Positions 1-9,584 of a stretch of DNA of 64,000 nucleotides are shown piece by piece (positions within the stretch are counted from its first letter, which is position 1; every line of letters starts with the position of its first letter). Below the pieces are notes generated by a model. The model saw only the letters and a program-made list of their open reading frames with translations. It did no database searches and was not told the origin of the DNA. This DNA comes from Roseihalotalea indica (GTDB lineage Bacteria > Bacteroidota > Bacteroidia > Cytophagales > Cyclobacteriaceae): assembly GCF_022458895.1 (NCBI RefSeq), contig NZ_JAINFL010000001.1, positions 372,001 through 436,000 on the forward strand, read 5' to 3'. Position numbers and translations under genes: made by a program.

Positions 1-11
1 CAAAAAAATAA

Positions 12-55
12 CAGCTTCCGAAGAACGAGTATGTCACTCATGCCTTCAGAAGCTG
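12..55 (-). terminator. Rho-independent terminator of ndk
   Basis: Two 12-base arms (12-23 and 44-55) are complementary with one mismatch. Read on the minus strand, the hairpin follows the ndk stop by about 18 bases and is followed by a T-rich run (bases 9 to 2). This is the expected intrinsic-terminator layout for ndk. Confidence 0.6.
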
Positions 56-72
56 GAAAGTCAATCAATTAC

Positions 73-492
73 TTAGAATCGCTCAGTAGCGGCAAAGAAG
101 AAATTTCCTTCTTGCTGAGCCGTTTCGTCAGCATCAGAGCCGTGTACGGCATTAGCCTCAATAGAGGTTGCGTAAAGCTTACGGATGGTGCCTTCTTCCG
201 CTTCGGCGGGGTTAGTAGCACCAATCAGTTTACGGAAGTCAGCTACTGCATTGTCTTTCTCCAGAATGAGTGCCACAATAGGGCCTGACGACATATAGCT
301 TGTCAGGTCATTATAAAAAGGGCGCTCTTTATGCACTTCGTAGAATTTACCGGCGGTTTCTTTGCTTAGTGCGGTTTTTTTCATTGCCACAATGCGAAAT
401 CCGGCTTCTTCCATCATTTTCAAGATAGCTCCGGTATGCCCATCCGACACGGCGTCGGGTTTGATCATAGAAAAAGTTTTGTTTCCTGCCAT
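73..492 (-). CDS. ndk: Nucleoside diphosphate kinase
   Basis: Transfers the gamma-phosphate from ATP to nucleoside diphosphates through a phospho-histidine, keeping NTP and dNTP pools balanced in the cytosol. The 139-residue length is normal. The N-terminus ([10 protein letters not shown], near residues 6-15) is the family's nucleotide-binding start, and the active-site His sits in NAVHGSDA near residues 113-120. ATG start at 492. A Bacteroidetes-type promoter lies just upstream on the minus strand and a terminator follows, so it looks monocistronic. It is divergent from the S66 peptidase gene. Confidence 0.97.
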   Translation of the reverse strand: MAGNKTFSMIKPDAVSDGHTGAILKMMEEAGFRIVAMKKTALSKETAGKFYEVHKERPFYNDLTSYMSSGPIVALILEKDNAVADFRKLIGATNPAEAEEGTIRKLYATSIEANAVHGSDADETAQQEGNFFFAATERF

Positions 493-533
493 GTTTCTGA
501 ATTTATGCTAAATTGCTGGTTACAAATTTCCCG

Positions 534-565
534 CAAAGCTAACAGTTTATTACCAGCTTCCCGAA
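534..565 (-). promoter_or_regulatory. Promoter of ndk
   Basis: On the minus strand the box TAGCTTTG (541 to 534) matches the Bacteroidetes -7 consensus TAnnTTTG exactly. A TTCG (565 to 562) lies 20 bases upstream as a near match to the -33 TTTG element. Predicted transcription would start about 35 bases before the ndk ATG. Pattern match only. Confidence 0.55.
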
Positions 566-580
566 TTTTTCTAAAAATTG

Positions 581-1657
581 ATGCCCATGCACCGCCGCCA
601 ATTCTTCCGCAATGCCACGGCCGCTTCTCTCACCGGTTTAATGCTTCCTTCACTTAAAACCAGTTCTCCCTCTGCCACGGTAAAACCCGCTCGGTTGAAA
701 GAAGGAGATACCATTGGGCTGATTACACCATCCCATTACATTACCGAAGAAAACCTTAGAGAATCGGTAGAAAACCTGGCTAAACTGGGGTTTCGGGTAA
801 AGTACAGCGAAAATATGCTGGTAAGAAAAGGCTATCTGGGCGGTACTGATTTACAGAGAGCGGATGATATCAACCGTATGTTTGCCGACGAAAATGTAGC
901 CGGAATTATGTGCGCCCGTGGCGGCTATGGCACCACCCGTATGTTACCCTACCTGGACTATGATGTTATCCGAAACAACCCCAAAGTGCTTATTGGCTAT
1001 AGTGATATTACCGGGTTACTGTATGCGCTTTATGGCCAAACCGGACTCGTCTGTTTTCACGGGCCTATGGGTACGTCAGACTACAACGACTACACGACCA
1101 AATATTTTAAGGAGGTTGTGATGGAGCCCCAAAACAAGCTCATGTATCAAAACCCTGAGTTAATCAGTGAGGATGAACTGGTGCCGCTTTATTTACAAGA
1201 AGAAGACACAAACATCTCGCAAGCTGAATTAATTACGCTGTCTCCTGGCACTGCCGAAGGTACCCTGGTAGGCGGTAATCTTAGCCTGGTAGCGGCTATG
1301 TGCGGTACTCCTTATGATGTGGATATGCGCGACAAAATAGTGTTTCTGGAGGATGTAGGCGAAGCGCCCTACCGTATTGACCGAATGCTGACACAACTGC
1401 TATTGGACCCCAACAAGCTACCAGCCGCTAAAGGAGTAGTCCTTGGATTGTTTGCTGATTGCGAAGCTGATGACGAAGAAAAATCGTTTTCGCTTGCCCA
1501 CGTTCTCTACGACCGACTGACCTCGCTGGGTATTCCGGTCTTGTACGGTCTCATGTTCGGCCACATCAAGCGCAACGCCACCATCCCTTTTGGAGTACGT
1601 GCCCGGTTAGATGCTACGGCCAAGACACTAACGCTCTCGGAAAAAGCCGTGACCTGA
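581..1657 (+). CDS. LD-carboxypeptidase-like S66 serine peptidase, Tat-exported
   Basis: Serine peptidase of family S66 (LD-carboxypeptidase A / microcin C immunity MccF family), which cleaves tetrapeptide murein stems or related peptides at an L-D bond. The N-terminus has a twin-arginine pattern (RRQFFRNATAAS) followed by a hydrophobic stretch, a typical Bacteroidetes Tat signal, so the enzyme should act in the periplasm. The nucleophile motif GYSD places the catalytic Ser at residue 141. ARGGYG near 110 and the later Glu/His region fit the family. I chose ATG 581 rather than the TTG one codon upstream; ATG 587 is also possible. It converges on the amidohydrolase gene with a 6-base gap. Confidence 0.9.
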   Translation: MPMHRRQFFRNATAASLTGLMLPSLKTSSPSATVKPARLKEGDTIGLITPSHYITEENLRESVENLAKLGFRVKYSENMLVRKGYLGGTDLQRADDINRMFADENVAGIMCARGGYGTTRMLPYLDYDVIRNNPKVLIGYSDITGLLYALYGQTGLVCFHGPMGTSDYNDYTTKYFKEVVMEPQNKLMYQNPELISEDELVPLYLQEEDTNISQAELITLSPGTAEGTLVGGNLSLVAAMCGTPYDVDMRDKIVFLEDVGEAPYRIDRMLTQLLLDPNKLPAAKGVVLGLFADCEADDEEKSFSLAHVLYDRLTSLGIPVLYGLMFGHIKRNATIPFGVRARLDATAKTLTLSEKAVT

Positions 1658-1663
1658 TAGAGG

Positions 1664-4600
1664 TCAGTTACTGGTTTTCAGTAGTTCTTCAATATCGTAC
1701 TGTATCCCATTCTTCACTACAGTAGTCACATTCCAGGCATCTTTGATGTTGCGGAGCGGATCACCGTCTATAATAACCAGATCGGCCAGTTTGCCTTCTT
1801 CTACACTACCCAGATCATTCGCCACTCCTATGGTTTCAGCAGATTTGATGGTGGCGGCTTGTAAGGCCTGGAATGGTGAAAGGCCTGCTTCCACAAATAA
1901 CTGTAATTCTACATGCAGGCTGGTACCGTAGGGAATAAAAGGAGAATCGGTGCCTGCGGTCATATGGCCCCCAGCCTGGATAATTGATACCATAGTCAGA
2001 TAAATATCATCAAAGTTCGCTCCGTAACTTGGCCTTATAGCTTTAATGCGAGGAAAGGCCGTTGCCAGCTCTCCCACATAGTTTTGAGAATATAAAGCAT
2101 TAAGTTGTTTATTCTTGATCAGGGTAGGGTCTTTTTCCATCATCAAGAAGAAGCCGCCTTGCAATCCGATGGTTGGTGTAATATTCATACCAGACTGGGC
2201 CAATAGCTGAATAACATCATCGTATGTACGGTTAAGTTCTGATTGCTTCATAGAATATCCCCGGCGGCTGGTTCCTCGGATGTGCTCTACGGCATCCACA
2301 TTATACTTGGTAGAAGGAAAGATCTCATGAGAAGATACCGGAATGCCAATACGGTGTGCCGCGCTCGTAATCTCTTTCTGAATAGAATCAGGCATACGTA
2401 CGTAGGTTTTAATCAGGTCATAGCCTAGCTTTTCAGCACGCTCGAGCTCCAGCTTCATATGAGGGCCGTGGATCACACTATTAGCCAAACCATAATACAC
2501 CCGACCACCATCCGTGAGACCACCCGTAAAGAACTCCCGAGGGCCAGAACGGGTACCACTGTTCCAGGCTTCTTTCCGTTCTAAGGCATCGTAGGGATCA
2601 GCTCCTGGTTCTCGCACCGAAGTAATCCCGTAGGATAGCCAAATACGCCCTAATCGTTCGCCTACGCTAGCGTGTTGATGAGTGTGCATCTCAAACAAAC
2701 CAGGCATCACCACTTGGTCAGAAGCGTCAATTACAGGTATGTCTGACCGTTCCTTGTGCCGTGCAATTTCTTTGATCCGATGCCCTTCCACCAGTATATC
2801 AATATCTTCCATATAAGTACTGTCTAACCCGTTAAAGAGCTTTCCAGCGTGTATTATGTAAGAGCCTTCACCTATTTCTGGTTTCCATTCCAGGTCAATA
2901 GGGATATTTTCCTGCTCACCGGTGTCAATATTGATTTTCTTTAGATGATCGGTAGCAATATAGACCAACGTTTTGGAGTCACCAGCCCAGCTGGGTTTGG
3001 CGGCCAGTTCTTCCGTAATTTGCTGAGGTATGCCTATAATCTCGCCGCGCGGGTTTACTGCAACAGTCCACAGCACACCATCCTGAATGTAGGCAATTTT
3101 GTGCCCATTGGGCGACCAAAGTGGACCATTTTTGCTACGTATGGCAGGGTTACGTGTAGAGTCAGGGGTAACATAACGTTCCTCATCTCCATGAACTGAT
3201 AGCAGTAGTATTTCGCTCATACCCTCGCGATAGCGGGTAGAGGCGGGTTGCAGGGCCATAAGAGCAATAGTTTGACCGTCGGGAGACCAACTTGGCTTAC
3301 TGGGTACAAATACTGGTGCATGAATGTCCGTAATTTCACCAGAAGCAATGTTCAGGATGTTAAGAGTGCCGCTGCCCCATACGTTTCGGGCATCGGTAGC
3401 ATAGAAAGCAATCTGCTTGCCATCGGGGGAAAAAGAAGGGGCCAGAGCACTTTCTTCAATATCGGTAAGTTGCTTAACCTGCCCACTACCTAAATCTTGC
3501 ATCCACAAGTCCATCTTCCCGCCTCGGTCTGAAGAGAATACCAACGACTGCCCATCGGGCGACCAGTCAGGATCAAGGTCTACGAATGCATCATCAGTCA
3601 CTTGAGTGAGTTCACCGCCAATCTGTTGTATATATAAATTACTTAATGCTGTAAAAGCCACAGAATTACCATCAGGGGAGACCACCGGCCCCATAATTCC
3701 CATGGGAGTGCGCATCTCCTGACTATCGAAGTTGTAAGTCTTACGTGTGTACTTTGGGCGATTGAGATTCACGGTAGCCTCAAAGGCAATAGTTTCAAAT
3801 CCTTCCTTGCCTAAGGTCCGCTTCTTGATCTTACCATCAGCTGTATAAAGAAAGGTGCTATCATTAAGCCAACTGGTGCGGAAGGGGAAAATATCTTCAC
3901 CCTGAATGGAAGTCTGTTGCACATCTTCGCTACCAGCATTAGCTACATACATGATACTGCTTTCTCCGTTGTAAGCGATAAATGTGATAAGGCTATTAGT
4001 TTCGTTCCAGGAGGGGGCTGCCAAGTGCATTTCTGAAGGAGCCAGCAACTTCTCTTCGCTAGGGCTGGCTAAGTAAATGCCAGGTGCTTCGCTACGTTCA
4101 GAAACAAAAGCCACTTGTCCATTATGCGAGGAGACCGAAGGGTTATAATCGTTGCCTTCGTTCTGGGTGATAGGTGTTAGGGTTAGATCACTCAGACTCA
4201 CCTGCCAGATGTCATAATTGCCATTGCGATCCGAAGAGAAAACAATGGTGTCGCCAGTAGGTGACCAGTCGGGTTCACGGTCATCATAAAGGCCATCAGT
4301 GATTTGTGTCAGTTGCGATCCGTCTTTTTCCACTGTCCAGATATGATAGTTGCCATCTTGGTAAGAGTGAAAAGCTATGCGTCTGCCATCAGGCGACCAG
4401 GCGGGTTCATGGCAATCGCCTAGCTCGTCGGTAATAGCGGTGGCTTCACCCCCTGAAGCGGGCATCAACCAGATAGTACCTTGTAGGTCCAGGGCTATGG
4501 TTTGTTTGTCGGGCGAGAGAACCGCCGCCATGTTCGTGCCTTCTTTTAGATGAACGGGGATGATGTTTTCATTGGTTGATGTAGTATCCTCTTTATAACT

Positions 4601-4672
4601 GCAACAGGCTAACAGTCCTAAAAGAAACAGGGTTGATAATTGGAAGGGTGAAGATTGATGCACGTAAGGCAA
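1664..4672 (-). CDS. TolB-type beta-propeller / amidohydrolase fusion lipoprotein
   Basis: Exported metal-dependent hydrolase. The N-terminus is a hydrophobic segment ending in LLACC, a lipobox-like site. Residues roughly 40-600 hold repeated WSPDG-type blades (PD40/TolB propeller; for example PAWSPDGRRIAF and PDWSPDGQSLVF). The C-terminal third is an amidohydrolase barrel: HTHQH at residues 663-667, KTYVRMP (candidate bridging Lys), SSHEIF, DAVEHIRG and GTDSPF supply the usual metal ligands. Such fusions are usually annotated imidazolonepropionase-like or prolidase-like; the substrate is unknown. There is no in-frame ATG at the 5' end, so translation must start at TTG 4672 or GTG 4663; the latter leaves a compact signal peptide. 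Confidence 0.88.
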   Translation of the reverse strand: MPYVHQSSPFQLSTLFLLGLLACCSYKEDTTSTNENIIPVHLKEGTNMAAVLSPDKQTIALDLQGTIWLMPASGGEATAITDELGDCHEPAWSPDGRRIAFHSYQDGNYHIWTVEKDGSQLTQITDGLYDDREPDWSPTGDTIVFSSDRNGNYDIWQVSLSDLTLTPITQNEGNDYNPSVSSHNGQVAFVSERSEAPGIYLASPSEEKLLAPSEMHLAAPSWNETNSLITFIAYNGESSIMYVANAGSEDVQQTSIQGEDIFPFRTSWLNDSTFLYTADGKIKKRTLGKEGFETIAFEATVNLNRPKYTRKTYNFDSQEMRTPMGIMGPVVSPDGNSVAFTALSNLYIQQIGGELTQVTDDAFVDLDPDWSPDGQSLVFSSDRGGKMDLWMQDLGSGQVKQLTDIEESALAPSFSPDGKQIAFYATDARNVWGSGTLNILNIASGEITDIHAPVFVPSKPSWSPDGQTIALMALQPASTRYREGMSEILLLSVHGDEERYVTPDSTRNPAIRSKNGPLWSPNGHKIAYIQDGVLWTVAVNPRGEIIGIPQQITEELAAKPSWAGDSKTLVYIATDHLKKINIDTGEQENIPIDLEWKPEIGEGSYIIHAGKLFNGLDSTYMEDIDILVEGHRIKEIARHKERSDIPVIDASDQVVMPGLFEMHTHQHASVGERLGRIWLSYGITSVREPGADPYDALERKEAWNSGTRSGPREFFTGGLTDGGRVYYGLANSVIHGPHMKLELERAEKLGYDLIKTYVRMPDSIQKEITSAAHRIGIPVSSHEIFPSTKYNVDAVEHIRGTSRRGYSMKQSELNRTYDDVIQLLAQSGMNITPTIGLQGGFFLMMEKDPTLIKNKQLNALYSQNYVGELATAFPRIKAIRPSYGANFDDIYLTMVSIIQAGGHMTAGTDSPFIPYGTSLHVELQLFVEAGLSPFQALQAATIKSAETIGVANDLGSVEEGKLADLVIIDGDPLRNIKDAWNVTTVVKNGIQYDIEELLKTSN

Positions 4673-4973
4673 AAGGTTATAGTATGAAATGATAAAAGTT
4701 CAGAAATAAATGTAGCTGCTTATATATTGATAAAAAATATATATCAGAATATAATTACGATTTTTATTGCAAATAAAGAATTTTATTCTAAAAAAATGAA
4801 ATTCATTTACTAAGCGAAGAGAAAAGAAATGGGTTGAAGGCATACTATTTTATCTGAAGGGTTTTACTGTATTTTTGAAAGAGCCAAACCTCTGATGTAT
4901 TAATACTGTATTTGGGAAAAATTATTAATTCTCAGCCTTATTTTGTACTTTTCGGGATTATTTACTGTACATA
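4673..4973. other. Divergent intergenic region with possible promoter
   Basis: AT-rich spacer between the amidohydrolase and dipeptide epimerase genes. On the plus strand TATTTTTG at 4870-4877 matches the -7 consensus TAnnTTTG about 97 bases before the epimerase start, without a clear -33 box. A 10-base palindrome GTATTAATAC lies at 4897-4906. I see no gene or RNA here. Confidence 0.35.
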
Positions 4974-6053
4974 ATGAATATTTCGCTTCAAACCTTTACC
5001 TTAAAGCTGCGCGACTCTTTTCGCATTTCTTACGAATCGCGCGACCAGCAAGAAGTTTTCGTCGTTCAGCTCTCAGATGTCAATACCAGTGGTTCAAGGG
5101 TGATTGGCCTGGGCGAAACGGCTGCCAATAGCTTCTACCATGTTTCTATTCCAAAGATGATGGAAGAGGTAAACGGTTTGCAGAACCTTATTGAAAATTA
5201 CTCTTTAGTAAATGAACGTCGGGAAGCAGGTGCTGATGGCACACCGGAGCATCTTTGGGAGCAACTTCATCCCCACCTTCGCCAAAGCTCTTTCACCTTA
5301 TGTGCATTAGACATTGCGGCGCATGACCTGTACGGGAAAAAAATTGGGTTACCATTATATAAACTGTGGGGCCTTAATCCGGCTGATGCGCCCACAACGA
5401 ACTATACCATTGGTATTGACTCGGTAGAGGTGATGCTACGGAAGATGCAGAATCAGCCCTGGCCTATTTATAAGATTAAGCTGGGTACGCAGGAAGATCT
5501 GGACATTGTGCGGGCGTTGCGGAAAGAATCAGACGCCGTATTCCGGGTAGATGCTAACTGTGGCTGGACGGTGGAAGAGACTATTGAGAACTCTAAAGAA
5601 CTCAAAAAATTAGGAGTGGAATTTATCGAGCAGCCTTTGCGAGCCGACGATCAAGAAGGCATGCAGGAAGTTTATCGCCACTCAGCCTTGCCACTGATGG
5701 CAGACGAAAGCTGCATTATGGAAAGTGATGTAGCAAAATGTGATGGCCGGTTTCACGGAATTAATATTAAACTCACCAAATGCGGGGGAATTACGCCCGG
5801 CCGCCGGATGATTCAGGAAGCCCGGAAGCGAGGCATGAAAGTGATGGTAGGCTGTATGACAGAATCCACCATTGGTATTTCCGCCATTGCGCATTTGGCA
5901 CCGCTGCTGGATTATGTGGATATGGATGGAGCCATGCTGCTGGCCGAAGATATTGCTACCGGTGTGTCTATTACTCCGGAAGGTGTTACGTTTCCTACTG
6001 AAAATGGTACCGGAGTACGTTTACTAACGCGTGACGAATTACAACCCGCATAA
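4974..6053 (+). CDS. L-Ala-D/L-Glu (dipeptide) epimerase, enolase superfamily
   Basis: Epimerises dipeptides, typically L-Ala-D-Glu from murein to L-Ala-L-Glu so it can be hydrolysed and reused. The 359-residue protein shows the muconate lactonizing-subgroup catalytic set: KxK at K167/K169, metal ligands D193 (VDAN), E219 (EQP) and D244 (DES), and IKLTKCGG at 265-272 carrying the second catalytic Lys. The capping domain occupies about residues 1-130. The next gene starts 9 bases downstream, so the two are probably co-transcribed. With the Tat-exported S66 peptidase nearby, this suggests murein-peptide recycling, but dipeptide specificity in this family varies and is not fixed by these motifs. 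Confidence 0.9.
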   Translation: MNISLQTFTLKLRDSFRISYESRDQQEVFVVQLSDVNTSGSRVIGLGETAANSFYHVSIPKMMEEVNGLQNLIENYSLVNERREAGADGTPEHLWEQLHPHLRQSSFTLCALDIAAHDLYGKKIGLPLYKLWGLNPADAPTTNYTIGIDSVEVMLRKMQNQPWPIYKIKLGTQEDLDIVRALRKESDAVFRVDANCGWTVEETIENSKELKKLGVEFIEQPLRADDQEGMQEVYRHSALPLMADESCIMESDVAKCDGRFHGINIKLTKCGGITPGRRMIQEARKRGMKVMVGCMTESTIGISAIAHLAPLLDYVDMDGAMLLAEDIATGVSITPEGVTFPTENGTGVRLLTRDELQPA

Positions 6054-6062
6054 CTGAATTGT

Positions 6063-7118
6063 ATGAAAACAAATTCTCTTCCCGGACGAACCATTATAGT
6101 GGATGGCAACGAGCGATTGTATTTTAGTGGGACTTCCTACTTGGGAATTAGCAAAAATATTGTTTTTCAGGAATTATTGCGGGAAGGTTTCGGGCAGTAT
6201 GGCACCGGGTATTCTAGCTCTCGCTCTTCTAACGTGCAGTTGGCCGTGTATGAAGAAGCCGAAAATTGGCTGTGTGATTTTACCGGAGCAGCATCGGCCC
6301 TAACGTTTTCATCTGGTTACCTGGCAGGTCAGGCACTAATTCGCAGTCTAGATCATGGGCAGCGTTTTTTGTATGCGCCACAGACCCACCCCGCCTTATG
6401 GCGCAATGAGAAAGACAGTATTTCGGGTATGTTTAAAGCCTGGATACCTCACCTGGAGTCCAAAGTGGGTTATGAGACCGGAGAGGTTGTAATTGTCGCC
6501 AACTCAGTAGATCCCCTGTATGCCAATCCTCATTCATTTGATTGGGTAGCTCATCTGCCAGATCATTTGCAGATTACTCTGGTAATTGATGATTCGCACG
6601 GGTTAGGAGTATTAGGGGAGCTTGGTAACGGAGTCTATGCTTCGGTACGACAACGTATTCCAGCCAATGTATCCTTAATTGTAGTAAGTTCTTTAGGAAA
6701 AGCGCTAGGTGTACCGGGAGGAGTGGTTCTTGGAGATTCTGCACTGACCCAGCGCCTGAGAAAAAGCCCTTTTTTTACCGGGGCTTCGCCTATTGCCCCA
6801 GCGTATTTATATGCAATGACCCAAAGCGGTAAAGTCTACACCAGCTTGCAAGATCAACTGCGGCAAAACGTGCATTACTTTCAATCACTGATTCAGGAAA
6901 CTTCCTTGTTTCAGTACTTTGGTGCCTATCCGGTGTTTTATACTCCTAATAATGATTTGTGCAAGGTTGTAGAGAAGCAATGTATCTTATCCAGTTTTCC
7001 GTACCCAGACCCGGATAGTGAGCCAATCACCCGGGTTGTTGTCAATGCATTGCATACAAAAGAAGACCTTGATACATTGGGACAACTGGTGCAGGAATAC
7101 GCAGTGGTGCAATCTTAG
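6063..7118 (+). CDS. KBL/AONS-like PLP-dependent aminotransferase-fold enzyme
   Basis: Fold-type I PLP enzyme of the alpha-oxoamine synthase group (2-amino-3-ketobutyrate CoA ligase / 8-amino-7-oxononanoate synthase relatives). It has the internal-aldimine Lys at K213 in SSLGKALGVPGG, and DDSHGLGVLG near 177-186 provides the pyridine-binding Asp and His. GTGYSSSR near residue 40 fits the substrate-binding start. At 351 residues it is shorter than biotin-pathway BioF (about 385), and no biotin genes are nearby. Pairing with dipeptide epimerase suggests a role in amino acid or peptide breakdown rather than biotin synthesis, which is inference. Its last 4 bases overlap the convergent DUF5916 gene. 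Confidence 0.8.
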   Translation: MKTNSLPGRTIIVDGNERLYFSGTSYLGISKNIVFQELLREGFGQYGTGYSSSRSSNVQLAVYEEAENWLCDFTGAASALTFSSGYLAGQALIRSLDHGQRFLYAPQTHPALWRNEKDSISGMFKAWIPHLESKVGYETGEVVIVANSVDPLYANPHSFDWVAHLPDHLQITLVIDDSHGLGVLGELGNGVYASVRQRIPANVSLIVVSSLGKALGVPGGVVLGDSALTQRLRKSPFFTGASPIAPAYLYAMTQSGKVYTSLQDQLRQNVHYFQSLIQETSLFQYFGAYPVFYTPNNDLCKVVEKQCILSSFPYPDPDSEPITRVVVNALHTKEDLDTLGQLVQEYAVVQS

Positions 7119-9361
7119 AGGTTGAGCCAGTAAGTGAGCTTAACTACCAGGCCTCTGTTCTTTTTCAGGTACGTATCAGGAAAGAAACGGTCCTCTCCAT
7201 AAGCCGTATAGTTATCCGTATACACAATAAACAAGTCGGATACAGGTTTGAAGCGCCACTGAAAACGCGTGTTAACATTTACGTTATCGAACTGGCTGTT
7301 GTACTGCACGTAAGCAGTTAAAAACACACTACGAGTGAAAGTAAGGTCCAGTCGCGGGCCAATCAGAATAAATTTTGCATCAGAATATGGCGCTTCTAAG
7401 TTGATATCACTGTAATTGAAATCCAGGGAGAATAAACCGTAAGGCTGGAAGCGATAGTTGAGTGTGCCAGCAAACGAATTGAGAATACCGGCATAATATT
7501 GCCCGTTGATCGTGCTCAGTTCATAAAAGAAGTTTTTACGAGTATCGGACGTAAACTCAATGTTGGCGCTACGCATACTGAATGTATCGCCGGTAGAAAA
7601 AGGTAACCCTTTTCGGGAAGGAGAAAAGGGGCGAAACAGATAAAGATAATCGTGTAGGGCCGATACGGTTAGCTCACTGGTATTAAGAAAACGAAATTCA
7701 TAAAATAGCCTGAAGTTGTAATCGGTCACCCCTAGCTTAGGCTTAGACCATACTTGCTGCTCCAGTCCCGGACCGTGGCTTACAACGCGAGGCGACTCCG
7801 GGTAAAATCGATAGGCAACGGTGGGTGAAATGCGGCGGTAATTCTGGCGGGGAGTAAAGCCAACTTCAGCATTAAATCCTTCCCCAACCAGTTGGTGCTC
7901 CCACTTAATTTCCCAGTTGGGGGTGCTATAGGTGAGATTGGCGCCGTGAGAATAAGCATTTTTCTCAGGAGCAGGATCAAACGAATGGTGATAATATAGT
8001 TTCCCGTTCCAGGTATTATTGGCGGATGCCAGGTTGTAATCCACACCTACTAACCGGTTATAGTTACTAGACATGGGTGAGAACGCATCTGTACTATCAC
8101 TGAAAGCTTGTTTGTTGATAAAGATGGCAGCGATATTAGAGCGGGCAAATACCTGCCGCTGCACTGCTCCTACAGTATAATTAAAGCTGGGTACATTAAT
8201 TTCCTCATCTTCGCCCGTCTGCATGTTCATCAGCCCTATACGCCAGTTATTATTAACCCGGCCACTCAGCCGGGCACCAAATAAAATAGGGTTTTGCACA
8301 TTAACCCCGGTGGCACTGTCAATAGCCACACCAATGCGCCGGGAGAAAAAAGGACGAACGTTTTCAGAGCCAAAGTTGGCAAACAGGTCTGCATTTTCTA
8401 AAAAAAACTGCCGCCGCTCCGGAAAAAATATCTCAAAGCGATCCAGGTTAGTTACCTGCCGGTCAACTTCCACTTGCGAAAAATCCGGGTTCACAGTAAG
8501 GTCCAAATTAAGCGACGGGGTGACGGCAATCTTGGCATCGCCTCCTACGCTAAAGTTTGATTTAGTGGCTTCGCCCTCAACAAAATTCCGATTGGCCTGC
8601 CCGGATACATATGGAATAATAGAAATATTGCTGCCCGGTTTCTTCAAAGGCTCGTCCCAAAGCAGCTTACCCGAGAAAGCCAGCGAATAAGGGCGAAAAT
8701 TGCGGGGTATCCTTGACCATGAACTCCGCTCATTTAGATGGCTATCTTGCCGATAAGAGTTGAGGTTCCACTCGGTAGCACCTTCTTTAAAGCGAAGTGT
8801 TTTAAACGGAATGGCAATTTCTGTCATCCAGTAGTCATCTTTAATTACTACCTTAGAAAACCACCGGTTATCCCAAGAAAGGTCAAAATCTTCCTGAGCT
8901 GCACCACCATTAGAAACGGTTCCTTCCCGCTCCACCCCATAGGGATTAACCCCAAACGAATACCCTGTGGTCTGATCTTGAAAAGGGTCAAGAATAAAAA
9001 TAAGAATATCGTTGCCAGGGCCTCTAAAATCACGACGCAGTGAAGGCGTAACAAAATAGTCACCTTCCGTGGTGGTGTAACACGTGGCTAAAATGTACAG
9101 GAATTTCTCGTCATACGTCATGCGAAAGGTGGTTTTAGCGACTGCTGCCGACGTATCCATAGGAAAATTTTGCCAATAATTATGAGCTATATCTGCCTCC
9201 TCCCAGGCCGGTTCGGTCATGTCACCATCCAATATAATTGAGGATGATGCCCTTTTGATATGCAGGGAAGGTGGAGTTTGGTTTTGTGCGGTCGATACAA
9301 AGGATAGCCAAATACAAAGCGTGAAAATGAGCCATGCACTCTTAATAAATAGAGAAATCAA
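7115..9361 (-). CDS. DUF5916 outer-membrane protein with CBM9-like N-domain
   Basis: Exported 748-residue protein. A signal peptide ends near STAQ (about residue 26). Residues about 34-200 resemble the CBM9-like domain seen in this family (ILDGDMTEPAWEEA, then FLYILATCY). The remainder is a long aromatic-rich beta-strand region ending in a C-terminal Leu after an aromatic strand (KLTYWLNL), as expected for an outer-membrane barrel, and carries the FFPERRQFFLENADLF block typical of DUF5916. Function is unknown; members may bind or import ligands at the cell surface. No in-frame ATG exists at the 5' end, so the start is TTG 9361; the promoter 40 bases upstream supports it. Confidence 0.85.
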   Translation of the reverse strand: MISLFIKSAWLIFTLCIWLSFVSTAQNQTPPSLHIKRASSSIILDGDMTEPAWEEADIAHNYWQNFPMDTSAAVAKTTFRMTYDEKFLYILATCYTTTEGDYFVTPSLRRDFRGPGNDILIFILDPFQDQTTGYSFGVNPYGVEREGTVSNGGAAQEDFDLSWDNRWFSKVVIKDDYWMTEIAIPFKTLRFKEGATEWNLNSYRQDSHLNERSSWSRIPRNFRPYSLAFSGKLLWDEPLKKPGSNISIIPYVSGQANRNFVEGEATKSNFSVGGDAKIAVTPSLNLDLTVNPDFSQVEVDRQVTNLDRFEIFFPERRQFFLENADLFANFGSENVRPFFSRRIGVAIDSATGVNVQNPILFGARLSGRVNNNWRIGLMNMQTGEDEEINVPSFNYTVGAVQRQVFARSNIAAIFINKQAFSDSTDAFSPMSSNYNRLVGVDYNLASANNTWNGKLYYHHSFDPAPEKNAYSHGANLTYSTPNWEIKWEHQLVGEGFNAEVGFTPRQNYRRISPTVAYRFYPESPRVVSHGPGLEQQVWSKPKLGVTDYNFRLFYEFRFLNTSELTVSALHDYLYLFRPFSPSRKGLPFSTGDTFSMRSANIEFTSDTRKNFFYELSTINGQYYAGILNSFAGTLNYRFQPYGLFSLDFNYSDINLEAPYSDAKFILIGPRLDLTFTRSVFLTAYVQYNSQFDNVNVNTRFQWRFKPVSDLFIVYTDNYTAYGEDRFFPDTYLKKNRGLVVKLTYWLNL

Positions 9362-9401
9362 GGTAGTAGCAAAATAATGTTCTGGTAGACTATGGTATTA
9401 T

Positions 9402-9433
9402 CAAAGGTATGGTAAGATAAGGTGATTATACAA
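9402..9433 (-). promoter_or_regulatory. Promoter of the DUF5916 gene
   Basis: Minus-strand TACCTTTG (9409 to 9402) is an exact TAnnTTTG box, with TTG (9433 to 9431) 21 bases upstream. It lies about 40 bases before the TTG start at 9361. Confidence 0.5.
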
Positions 9434-9584
9434 CTTTTTTAGGGTGATTCCGCAGTTGGCTTTAATTCCTCTCCATTTTCTACTAACTTCGCAGCAATTT
9501 GGCCGAAAACCAATAGATAATAAATAAGCCAATTGTCCATTATAGACCATTATTCATCATTTCATTCCCTATAATTCCTAATCT

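Noticed and set aside
6063..7118. Biotin-pathway BioF
   Set aside because: The fold matches but the protein is short, there are no other bio genes nearby, and it is paired with dipeptide epimerase.
581..7118. Microcin C immunity system
   Set aside because: The S66 peptidase could be MccF-like, but it carries a Tat signal and no microcin biosynthesis or transporter genes are near, so an LD-carboxypeptidase role is likelier.
8223..8690. 155-codon plus-strand frame inside the DUF5916 gene
   Set aside because: It is the antisense shadow of a well-supported barrel-protein gene. It has no signal, domain or promoter, and its composition is set by the opposite strand.
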